A DNA stretch of 37,562 nucleotides from UBA8950 sp034411635. Its GTDB lineage: Bacteria > Chloroflexota > Anaerolineae > Anaerolineales > Villigracilaceae. The stretch spans positions 1-37,562 of the forward strand of contig DAOUML010000141.1 of NCBI GenBank assembly GCA_034411635.1. Reading direction: 5' to 3'. Below, piece after piece: positions 31,801 through 37,562 of this stretch (its first letter is position 1; every line of letters starts with the position of its first letter). The position numbers and the translations under genes are program-made. The notes below the pieces were generated by a model. That model saw nothing but the letters and a program-made list of their open reading frames with translations, did no database searches and was not told where the DNA came from.

Positions 31801-32503
31801 GCCACTAAAAACCAACCCCGAATGGATTTCTTTTCTGGAAATGCTGGGAGGACAGGCAGCCATTGCGCTGGAAAATACCCAACTTTATCAAGACCTGCAA
31901 CGCTCCAACCTCGAACTGATGATTGCCTACGATGCCACCATTGAAGGTTGGGCGCAGGCGCTTGAACTGCGCGACGAAGAAACCGAGGGACACAGCCGAC
32001 GCGTACTTGAACTAACCTTGCAACTTGCCCGGCGCATGGGCATCAGCGGCGAACGCCTGACCCATATTCGCCGCGGCGCATTGTTGCACGATATTGGCAA
32101 AATGGGCATCCCCGATTCCATCTTGCGCAAACCCGGCCCGCTCAACAAAGAAGAATGGGCCTTTATGCGCCAGCACCCCATTCGCGCCTATGAATTGATG
32201 GTTAAAATCCCATATTTGAAACAGGCGCTCGAAATCCCATATAGCCACCATGAAAAATGGGATGGCAGCGGCTATCCGCTTGGGCTGAAAGGTGAGCAAA
32301 TTCCATTTGCCGCTCGAATTTTCGCAATTGTCGATGTTTACGATGCCCTGACCAGCAACAGGCCCTACCGCCCGGCTATGTCTGAAGCAGATGTAATCCG
32401 TTACATTCAGGAACAATCCGGGCTTCACTTTGACCCGCAAGTGGTGAATGCCTTCTTGAAGATGATCGATGATATGGCAACGCAACCTTCGAATCAGACC
32501 TAA
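28838..32503 (+). CDS. Multi-sensor PAS/GAF HD-GYP cyclic-di-GMP phosphodiesterase
   Basis: This is a cytoplasmic signalling protein of about 1221 residues with no membrane segments. I chose the TTG start at 28838 because AGGAG lies 5 bases before it and a promoter lies just upstream; the frame is open to an ATG at 28736. Domains in order: PAS (about 16-130), PAS (140-265), PAS (270-385), PAS (392-510), GAF (518-680), GAF (690-850), GAF (858-1015) and HD-GYP (about 1028-1215). The HD-GYP catalytic residues are intact: HDIGK (His1084, Asp1085), HHEKWDGSGYP and GYP (1145-1147). It should hydrolyse c-di-GMP in response to several small ligands or redox/light cues, none identifiable. Its stop overlaps that of the convergent sulfotransferase. 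Confidence 0.93.
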   Translation: MPRQHPWRKRLATRIPRPLFETNPLPMWIYDTKTLAFLDVNQTAIKLYGYSREEFLNQTLKNICDAQDLERLQRELTFPGPSPRYAESWKHYTKKRNALIVEVNASKTKWHGKSAAIVVAKDISQHSKARDEVFFLWQQHLQLQEIINHSPAVALMWKPLPDLPLTFISENISQFGYSREQFTKRGLLYSQIIHPEDLQHVVDQINHHARRQVSDFVQEYRILTAERETRWVEVRTWINRDIDGKVLGYSGVLLDISERRRAEERTHYQAALLKSVSDAIISTDLAFNILSWNPAAETILQWRESETIGKHWHALTNAQYLGQNASEIQRQINAIGYWNGLLSQKRKDGLAVLSDARISMVMDSVGQPAGIIIACRDITEKIKFEQSLSKSEQQYRAIFEQAAVGVSRTNIEGYFLDVNEKFCQITGYSRQELLGRSYKEITAPEDLQANDQIRDELQKKQTPNATIEKQYIRKEGSRTWVNLTLSYIEAGPDMEPFLLAITEDINLRKNQERELQALYEAGLALNDLKSPEKIAKKIIEILNTYLDWSHAGVWLREQGTEKIYPLACGIPPDKTELEEEIQNTQQRMIFNLETGLTGQAMRQAKTIRCNDVSLNPNYLAVKPGIKSGLYVPLISKGQAIGCIIVESQKLNRFSEYDERLLETLANQSTIAFENAGLLAAEQSRANQMQAIVQASQAISGNLDLPSLLNTIFQSAKNAIPEMERGTILLHGNDGFLHLIGAMGYFDPALLNLAIPDTLGYGAQAYQKKEGILVPDIQKLPAQKFFEKFEEVRQIQSAIAAPLIIKGKAIGVICLDNFTHASAFTENDLQLLTTFAASAAISIENARLFEQTQSRLAHILALRQIDNTINASADILVILNVILEKAREQLGIDAACILTFNHSSMSLEHKASVGFYRENISKTRFRIGEDLPAESPLSHKTLVIADLSAEIQRSKRHYLIDAEHFIVYGCAPMLAKGEVKGVLEVFSRAPLKTNPEWISFLEMLGGQAAIALENTQLYQDLQRSNLELMIAYDATIEGWAQALELRDEETEGHSRRVLELTLQLARRMGISGERLTHIRRGALLHDIGKMGIPDSILRKPGPLNKEEWAFMRQHPIRAYELMVKIPYLKQALEIPYSHHEKWDGSGYPLGLKGEQIPFAARIFAIVDVYDALTSNRPYRPAMSEADVIRYIQEQSGLHFDPQVVNAFLKMIDDMATQPSNQT

Positions 32504-33705
32504 TCGGCAGAGGCCGGAACAGGCGGTTCCAAAATCAGGGCCGGGGGGCGAACCGGCTCACCAGTTTCAAAACCAAAGCGCGTAAAAATATCTTCAAACT
32601 CAGCCCGTATTTGTTCGCGTGAAAAGCCCATGGCTTCATACGAGTAATTATGCTCGCTTTTGTAATTTCGGGTTTCGGCAACGGCCTGGTTAACAATTTG
32701 CTCGAGGTTTTCTTGCTCAGGATACCCAAATTGGTGATAGATACCGCGAATAATGCGTTCAGGATCGCCTATCAGGTGGTCATAATTCAGAATCAGATGT
32801 TTGGGGGATGGATGCGTATCGAGATATTTAAGTGGGTGGGTATACCAGTAACGCGCCATCTGAAGAATTTGTGACCGATAGGGGTATTGTTCAAGCGGGG
32901 TGCTGAAAACCCGCCAGGCATACCCCAGCCAGGAGACGGTTGAGGGCAGCATGTCGAGCGGGTTGCGCGCCAGGTAGAGGATGCGCGCATCTGGAAAAAA
33001 TTCGGCCAGGGTTTCAATTTTGGCGCTAAAAGCCGGATTTTTCGAGACAAAATGCCTTTTGCCACCGTCAACGTACAGATGACGTTGAACGCAAGAGCGG
33101 TAAAAGCCCATGATGCGTTCTTTCTCCTCGCGGGGCAGCGATTCGTCGAAGAAGTTGTAGGCTGGCATTTCATCCAGAAAAGGAAATAGAAAGCCGACAA
33201 ATGAAGTGCTCCAAATGTGGAGCAGGATGTTTTCGTCTTCTTCGGGTTGGAAGAGGCTGATGCGGTGGATTTTAACCTGCCCCAGCCCGCGCTGGTCGAT
33301 ACTGAGCAGCAGGCGTTTGAGCGGCATACCGAAAAAGCGGTCGATTTGCCCAACCAGGCGTGAGATTTTTCGTTGGGTAATGGTGGGGGTGATGAAAATT
33401 TCCCAGGTGCGCAGGCTGGTGAAACTTTGCGAATCACGCGCGAGCAGACGGTGCAAAAAGGTGGACCCGGAACGGTAATTGCCGATGATGAAGAGCGGCT
33501 TTTCGAGCGGTTGGGTTTTATGGGCAGGAAAGAGCAAATCATCGAGCAGGAAACAGGCCCAGGTGAAGAGCGTCCAAAGCGGCCAAACGGAGTAAAACAG
33601 GACGATGAAGAAAAGCCGCTTTGGGGTGAGTCGCCCGTGGGTGTTTTTCGTCCCCCAAAAAGAACGGACAGCCATGCGCCAGAACAGGCGTAAGTTATAG
33701 GTCAT
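32500..33705 (-). CDS. Membrane-anchored sulfotransferase
   Basis: This 401-residue protein starts from the ATG at 33705 (MTYNLRLFWRM), preceded by AAAGG; the open frame extends to 33762 but without support. A hydrophobic region (about 31-58, FFIVLFYSVWPLWTLFTWACFLL) should anchor it to the membrane. The PAPS 5'-phosphosulfate loop is NYRSGSTFLHRLL (76-88). The 3'-phosphate motif is ARNPLDMLPSTVSW (246-259, with Arg247 and Ser255). It belongs to the broad Sulfotransfer_3-like group. It is divergent from kbl and convergent with the HD-GYP gene, sharing the CTAA stop overlap. It presumably uses PAPS from the synthase at 22334-24058. The acceptor is unknown. Confidence 0.87.
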   Translation of the reverse strand: MTYNLRLFWRMAVRSFWGTKNTHGRLTPKRLFFIVLFYSVWPLWTLFTWACFLLDDLLFPAHKTQPLEKPLFIIGNYRSGSTFLHRLLARDSQSFTSLRTWEIFITPTITQRKISRLVGQIDRFFGMPLKRLLLSIDQRGLGQVKIHRISLFQPEEDENILLHIWSTSFVGFLFPFLDEMPAYNFFDESLPREEKERIMGFYRSCVQRHLYVDGGKRHFVSKNPAFSAKIETLAEFFPDARILYLARNPLDMLPSTVSWLGYAWRVFSTPLEQYPYRSQILQMARYWYTHPLKYLDTHPSPKHLILNYDHLIGDPERIIRGIYHQFGYPEQENLEQIVNQAVAETRNYKSEHNYSYEAMGFSREQIRAEFEDIFTRFGFETGEPVRPPALILEPPVPASAD

Positions 33706-33780
33706 AATCAAGCCTTTATGGATAAATTGCCAGGCTCTGCCTGACACGCAAAAGAAGGCCATAAAGGCCCTCCGGGGGCT

Positions 33781-33789
33781 ATTGTATCA
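33781..33789 (-). promoter_or_regulatory. Extended -10 promoter of the membrane sulfotransferase gene
   Basis: On the minus strand TGATACAAT is an extended -10 (TACAAT at 33786-33781). A weak -35-like TTATCC lies 16 bp upstream. The start site would be near 33775, about 70 bases before the ATG. Confidence 0.5.
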
Positions 33790-33855
33790 GAATTTCAGTT
33801 AAGGATAAGTAAACATATCAGCAAAAAAGGTGACAATCATCTTTTCGGAAATGGC

Positions 33856-33861
33856 TATAAT
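33856..33861 (+). promoter_or_regulatory. Consensus -10 box of kbl
   Basis: TATAAT at 33856-33861 overlaps the ATG at 33862 that opens the long frame, so that ATG cannot be the start. No good -35 lies at 17 bp; GTGACA (33830-33835) is 20 bp away. The leader carries AGGAG before the ATG at 33907. Confidence 0.6.
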
Positions 33862-33906
33862 GTGAAGGTTGAGCCTTTTCAATCTATTCATTCTCAGGAG
33901 AAACGC

Positions 33907-35088
33907 ATGTCGAAACTCGATTGGGTTACGCAAGAACTTGAAACCCTGAAAGAAGCCGGGTTGTATAACCACATTCGCACCATCGAATCGCCGCAGGGCG
34001 CGTGGCTGAAGGTGGACGGGCGCAGGGTGCTTAACTTCTGCTCAAACAATTACCTCGGCCTGGCCAATCATCCCGATATTGTAACGGCGGCGCGCAAGTC
34101 GGTGGATGAGATGGGCGTTGGCCCGGCGGCGGTGCGCTCCATTGCGGGGACGATGAGCCTGCATGTCGAATTGGAGAAGCGCCTGGCAGAGTTTAAGGGC
34201 GTTGAGGCGGCTATCACCTTCCAGAGCGGGTTCACGGCCAATTTGGCAACCATCCCGGCTCTGGTGAGCAAGGAAGATGTGATTTTTTCTGACCGGCTGA
34301 ACCACGCCAGTATCATTGATGGCTGCCGCCTTTCAGGGGCAAAGATTATCGCCTATGAACATAATGACGTGAAATCGCTTGAGGAACAAATCAAAGCCCA
34401 CCTGCCAAACTATCGCCGCGCGCTAATCGTTACCGACGGCGTTTTCAGCATGGACGGTGACATTGCGCCCCTGCCCGCTATTTATGAAGTTGCCAAAAAG
34501 TATGACATCTTGTTGATGGTGGATGACGCGCACGGCGAAGGGGTGCTTGGCACGGGCGGACGCGGCATTGTGGATCATTTCGGCCTGCACGGCAAGGTGG
34601 ATGTGGAAGTTGGCACGCTCTCAAAGGCTTTTGGCGTGGTGGGCGGCCTGGTGGCCGGCAAAGCGGTCATCATTGAGTGGCTGCGCCAGCGTGGAAGGCC
34701 TTTCCTGTTCTCTTCGGCGGTAACGGTGCCTGATGCGGCGGCATGCCTGGCGGCCATCGACCTGCTGGAAGATTCGACTCAGTTGGTTGATAAATTATGG
34801 GCAAATGCCGCTTATTTCAAGGCTGAAATGAAGAATTTGGGCTTTGATACCGGCGTAAGCGAAACGCCAATCACCCCGGTTATGCTCGGTGAAGCGCCGC
34901 TGGCACAGCAGTTTAGCCGCGAATTGTTTGATGCCGGCGTTTTTGCCATGGCAATTGGTTACCCAACTGTGCCACAGGGCAAAGCCCGTATTCGGGTGAT
35001 GATTTCTGCCGCGCACCAAACCGAAGATTTGGATAAGGGTTTGCAGGCCTTTAGGACGGTTGGCAAGAAGTTGGGCGTGATTGCGTGA
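33907..35088 (+). CDS. kbl: Glycine C-acetyltransferase (2-amino-3-ketobutyrate CoA ligase)
   Basis: This PLP enzyme of the alpha-oxoamine synthase family cleaves 2-amino-3-ketobutyrate with CoA to glycine and acetyl-CoA in threonine breakdown. It has 393 residues from the ATG at 33907, which follows AGGAG. The PLP Lys240 is in GTLSKAFG, and Asp206 and His209 are in VDDAHGEG. NFCSNNYLGLANHP (43-56), SDRLNHASIIDG and FSSAVTVPDAA are typical. BioF or serine palmitoyltransferase are sister families, but the length and the SPQGAWLKVDGR start fit KBL best. No threonine dehydrogenase gene (tdh) is in the window. A hairpin follows the stop. Confidence 0.88.
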   Translation: MSKLDWVTQELETLKEAGLYNHIRTIESPQGAWLKVDGRRVLNFCSNNYLGLANHPDIVTAARKSVDEMGVGPAAVRSIAGTMSLHVELEKRLAEFKGVEAAITFQSGFTANLATIPALVSKEDVIFSDRLNHASIIDGCRLSGAKIIAYEHNDVKSLEEQIKAHLPNYRRALIVTDGVFSMDGDIAPLPAIYEVAKKYDILLMVDDAHGEGVLGTGGRGIVDHFGLHGKVDVEVGTLSKAFGVVGGLVAGKAVIIEWLRQRGRPFLFSSAVTVPDAAACLAAIDLLEDSTQLVDKLWANAAYFKAEMKNLGFDTGVSETPITPVMLGEAPLAQQFSRELFDAGVFAMAIGYPTVPQGKARIRVMISAAHQTEDLDKGLQAFRTVGKKLGVIA

Positions 35089-35093
35089 TAAAC

Positions 35094-35125
35094 CTGCCTT
35101 TTGGGGTGCAAACGCCAAAAGGCAG
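35094..35125 (+). terminator. Hairpin terminator-like element after kbl
   Basis: CTGCCTTTTGG (35094-35104) is perfectly inverted at 35115-35125 around a 10-base loop, 6 bases past the stop. Only CATTTA follows, so the T-run is poor. Confidence 0.5.
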
Positions 35126-35220
35126 CATTTACGCGCTCAAAACTGTTCGAGGAATGTAGATTCTTTTGAATGTTTGCCTACGCAAAACTTCATCGCTTAT
35201 AATTATGACTATCAGCCTTG

Positions 35221-35239
35221 CCTGCGCCGCTGGCGCAGG
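35221..35239. repeat. 8-bp GC-rich hairpin
   Basis: CCTGCGCC (35221-35228) is inverted at 35232-35239 with a three-base loop. It shares the CACCTGCGC flavour of the block inside the glycosyltransferase gene (20975-21030). It lies 28 bp before the inverted dispersed element. Confidence 0.55.
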
Positions 35240-35266
35240 TGAAACGTGACGTTATCAATTGTTTTC

Positions 35267-35398
35267 GTAATTGCCTACCGTAGCGCGACTTTCACATCGC
35301 GTTAGAAGTAAGATGTTTGATAACTTGCTTTCAGGCAATATAAAACCCCATTTGCAGACAATGTGTCGCCCTGCGAACCGATGTTCGCAGGCATTTAC
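35267..35398 (-). repeat. MITE-like dispersed element, copy 3 (inverted)
   Basis: This ~132-bp copy is the reverse complement of the 104-236 type. Left end GTAATTGCCTAC and right end, read on the other strand, GTAAATGCCTGCG. Both internal dyads are present: GCGACTT with a decayed partner (35283-35301) and GCGAAC/GTTCGC (35373-35389). It ends 41 bp before the cyclase ATG, so the cyclase promoter must lie in or right beside it. Confidence 0.75.
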
Positions 35399-35438
35399 TC
35401 GTTTTCAAAGAAATATTTTTATTTGAAGGAATCTGGAT

Positions 35439-36863
35439 ATGTGGAGATTAAACATCAGTGAACCCAACACTGATGCGCGTATCGTCGAATTAGATCACGA
35501 TAAAATTCGGATCGGACGCCATTCAGAGAATGATATTGTTTTGCAGGATGTATCTGCGTCGCGCGTTCACGCCGAAGTGTTTTTGGATACTTCCATTCAT
35601 CAGGTTGTCGTTGTCGATTTAAACAGTACCAACGGGACCTATGTTAATCGTCAGCGTATTAGCGGAAAATTTCATTTGCAATCGAATGATATTATTCGCA
35701 TCGGGCAGGCGGTTATTCATATTGCAGACGACACCGAGATTCGGCCTGCCACGCACAACCCGCGCGGCACGCATCGCTTCACCCGCGAATTATTGCTCGA
35801 ATCGTTGGACGAACACGCTGTTCTTCTTTATGAGGTTTCCAAACGCCTTAATATCATCGTTGATATAGAACAAGCCATGGAAGAAGTGCGCGCAATGATG
35901 AAGCGCACCATGTCGATTGATAGTTGCCAAATTATTCATCATAAAGATTTTTCACAAATCGATAAAATATTACCGGGCGATTCTGCCCGAAATGCCATTC
36001 ACCATCAGTCGGCAGAAGTCTCTCCAACGTCAATGTTTGTGCCGGTGATGAGCGGTGAACAAGAGATGTTGGGGCTGATGTATTTTGCAAAATCGCGCCC
36101 TGGAACCCGTCCATTTAGCCGCCGCGATTTGCAACTGGCGATTGCCATCAGCCACCAGATCGCCCTCACCATCCAGCGCATGGAATTGCTCGATAAAATC
36201 AAACAGCAAGAACATGTGCGCAAACTACTCACCCGCTTTGTGCCCCCTGAAGAAGCCAACGAATTGATTGAAGATTACGAGCGCACCGGCACGCTGCCGG
36301 GCCTGCGGCAATCCAAGGTGAGCATTTTATTCAGCGATATGGCCGGTTCTACCGCGCTGGCCGAACAAATTGGTACGCAACGTTTTGCCGATATTCTCAA
36401 CCGCTATTACAAAGAAGCCACCAGCATCATATTCAGGCATCATGGCAGCGTGCGATATCTGGGCGATGGGGTCATGGCAATCTTTGAAGACCGCAAACCA
36501 GGCGCGCGCAACATCCTGGCCGAAGAACATGCCGTGCAAGCCGGCCTTGAAATTCTCGAAAGAATCGATTCGCTCCAATTTGGGGATGATATTAACGTAG
36601 ATATTGGGGTTGCCATTCACACCGGCGCCGCAATGGTTGGATATATCGGCAGCGAGGAGCGACTGGAATTCAACGCGCTGGGAGATACCGTCAACGTTTC
36701 CTTCCGAATGCAGGAACTGGCCCGCCCCAACCGTCTGGTAATTGGTCCCGCCACGATGGCCGCCATTGTCAGCAAATACCAGACTCGCCGCATTGGGGCG
36801 GTATCACTAAGAGGGCGCGAAAAACCCGTGCAGGTGTACGAAGTGCTGCGAAACGCAGATTAA
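35439..36863 (+). CDS. FHA-GAF-class III nucleotidyl cyclase
   Basis: The protein has 474 residues in three parts. The FHA domain (about 3-98) has IRIGRHSENDIVL, SRVHAEV and NSTNGTYVN, and so binds phosphothreonine. The GAF-like domain is about 120-252. The class III cyclase domain (about 285-470) has metal ligands Asp300 (LFSDMAGST) and Asp343 (LGDG) and the Asn419/Arg423 pair (GDTVNVSFR). The two positions that usually select ATP are unusual: Arg339 stands where Lys is normal, and Asn412 where Asp or Thr is normal. A link between Ser/Thr kinase signalling and a cyclic nucleotide is likely. Shine-Dalgarno AAGGA. msrQ-like follows 8 bases after the stop. Confidence 0.92.
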   Translation: MWRLNISEPNTDARIVELDHDKIRIGRHSENDIVLQDVSASRVHAEVFLDTSIHQVVVVDLNSTNGTYVNRQRISGKFHLQSNDIIRIGQAVIHIADDTEIRPATHNPRGTHRFTRELLLESLDEHAVLLYEVSKRLNIIVDIEQAMEEVRAMMKRTMSIDSCQIIHHKDFSQIDKILPGDSARNAIHHQSAEVSPTSMFVPVMSGEQEMLGLMYFAKSRPGTRPFSRRDLQLAIAISHQIALTIQRMELLDKIKQQEHVRKLLTRFVPPEEANELIEDYERTGTLPGLRQSKVSILFSDMAGSTALAEQIGTQRFADILNRYYKEATSIIFRHHGSVRYLGDGVMAIFEDRKPGARNILAEEHAVQAGLEILERIDSLQFGDDINVDIGVAIHTGAAMVGYIGSEERLEFNALGDTVNVSFRMQELARPNRLVIGPATMAAIVSKYQTRRIGAVSLRGREKPVQVYEVLRNAD

Positions 36864-36871
36864 GCAAGAAC

Positions 36872-37516
36872 GTGAAACCTGCCCAATATACCCCGCTTCA
36901 AATTCTGGTTCATGTTGCAGGCTGGCTGCCACTGGCCCTGCTGGTCTTCGATTTTTTCAACAATAACCTGACCGCCAACCCCATTCAGGCCCTTGAAAAG
37001 CGCACAGGTCTTTATGCGATCAATTTCCTGCTGCTCTCGCTGGCCTGCTCGCCGCTGGTCTCCATTTCCGGCTGGAAAGAACCACTCTTGCGGCGCAAAG
37101 CATTGGGGAATTATGGTTTTCTATACGCGGCGCTGCACGTTGGCACTTTTTTGATGATCGATTACGCCCTCGATCTATGGGCCATTTGGCGTGATGTTGG
37201 CACAAAATCATACATTATCATTGGGGCAATCGCCTTTCTCATGCTTGTATCTCTGGCTGCCACCTCATTCAATTATTGGATGAAACGCCTCGGACGCAAT
37301 TGGAAGCGACTGCACCGCCTGGCTTATGTCATTTCGCCTTTGGTGCTGGCGCACTTTTTCATGGCCCGGAAGGGCGATTTGTTCGCCCTGAGTGGGGATA
37401 TTCAGCAGCCCTTAATCTACAGCGCAATCACGCTGATCCTGTTATTGCTTCGCATTAGCCCACTCAAAAATTCCCTGATCGCCTTGCGCAAACAACTTGC
37501 TTCACGAAAAGCCTGA
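36872..37516 (+). CDS. msrQ: MsrQ-like haem-binding membrane subunit
   Basis: The protein has 214 residues with a GTG start 8 bases after the cyclase stop. It has about six hydrophobic segments and the ferric-reductase-like transmembrane pattern: GNYGFLYAALHVGTF and WKRLHRLAYV hold haem-ligand His residues, and a third His is in LAHFFMARKG. In MsrPQ systems it passes electrons from quinones or flavin to the molybdoenzyme MsrP, which repairs methionine sulfoxide in envelope proteins. No msrP is seen in this window; it may lie beyond the right edge. Note that moaA is in the window. Sitting behind a cyclase gene is unusual. Confidence 0.8.
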   Translation: MKPAQYTPLQILVHVAGWLPLALLVFDFFNNNLTANPIQALEKRTGLYAINFLLLSLACSPLVSISGWKEPLLRRKALGNYGFLYAALHVGTFLMIDYALDLWAIWRDVGTKSYIIIGAIAFLMLVSLAATSFNYWMKRLGRNWKRLHRLAYVISPLVLAHFFMARKGDLFALSGDIQQPLIYSAITLILLLLRISPLKNSLIALRKQLASRKA

Positions 37517-37524
37517 TATATAAT
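37497..37524 (+). promoter_or_regulatory. Candidate promoter reading out of the window
   Basis: TTGCTT (37497-37502) and TATAAT (37519-37524) are 16 bp apart. The -35 lies within the end of msrQ. No ORF can be seen in the 38 bases left. Confidence 0.5.
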
Positions 37525-37536
37525 GCCCGTGGTTAC

Positions 37537-37562
37537 AAATTGCGCTTACAAAAGTGCAATTT
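37537..37562. repeat. 11-bp inverted repeat at the window edge
   Basis: AAATTGCGCTT (37537-37547) is inverted at 37552-37562 with one mismatch and a four-base loop. It may be a terminator of the cyclase-msrQ unit or an operator of the next gene; the window ends here. Confidence 0.45.

Noticed and set aside
33862..33906. Extended N-terminus of kbl from the ATG at 33862
   Set aside because: That ATG directly follows the -10 box and has no Shine-Dalgarno sequence; the ATG at 33907 follows AGGAG and fits the family length.

Overview
This window most likely comes from a Chloroflexota bacterium of the Anaerolineae type. That is an inference, not a computed placement. It rests on a T-box leader before valS, an ACT-type malic enzyme, a YacL-like PIN/TRAM membrane protein, Thr/Pro-rich lipoproteins with WD40-like repeats, MutS2, and many short self-complementary repeats between and inside genes. 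No rRNA, tRNA, CRISPR array, transposase or phage gene is visible.

Layout. (1) 251-6746, minus: a tightly coupled operon with start/stop overlaps, S41 peptidase lipoprotein > small YHS-like Cys protein > WD40-like lipoprotein > dihydroorotate dehydrogenase-like protein > fmt. It is driven from a strikingly symmetric divergent promoter (6776-6807) whose other arm reads a probably leaderless small gene (6812). (2) 7161-14820: mutS2, an acyltransferase, then a minus-strand group of moaA, HAD phosphatase, ACT-malic enzyme and a membrane protein. (3) 15147-16202, plus: PIN/TRAM membrane protein with a clear sigma-70 promoter. (4) 16391-24058, minus: bifunctional ATP sulfurylase/APS kinase (PAPS synthesis), a GT39-like membrane glycosyltransferase, an SDR, a CMP-sialate synthetase fused to a KdsC-like HAD phosphatase, a NeuB that lacks its SAF domain, and a PAPS-dependent sulfotransferase. 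Together these suggest synthesis of a nonulosonic-acid sugar and sulfation of a surface glycan. (5) valS with a full T-box leader. (6) 27693-32503, plus: a secreted TIM-barrel protein and a large PAS/GAF/HD-GYP c-di-GMP phosphodiesterase. (7) 32500-33705, minus: a second, membrane-anchored sulfotransferase, divergent from kbl. (8) 35439-37516, plus: FHA-GAF-class III cyclase followed by an MsrQ-like haem membrane protein.

The signals least explained by gene annotation are repeats. Three copies of a ~132-bp element with terminal inverted repeats and internal palindromes lie between genes (104-236, 14864-14994, 35267-35398, the last inverted). Iterated short repeats run right up to start codons that lack a Shine-Dalgarno sequence (neuA, the first sulfotransferase). 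Short dispersed motifs appear to have been absorbed in frame into genes (glycosyltransferase, mutS2, fmt). Several proteins look like altered members of enzyme families: a DHODH-like protein without its catalytic residues, a glycosidase-like barrel without the acid/base Glu, and a cyclase with unusual specificity residues.
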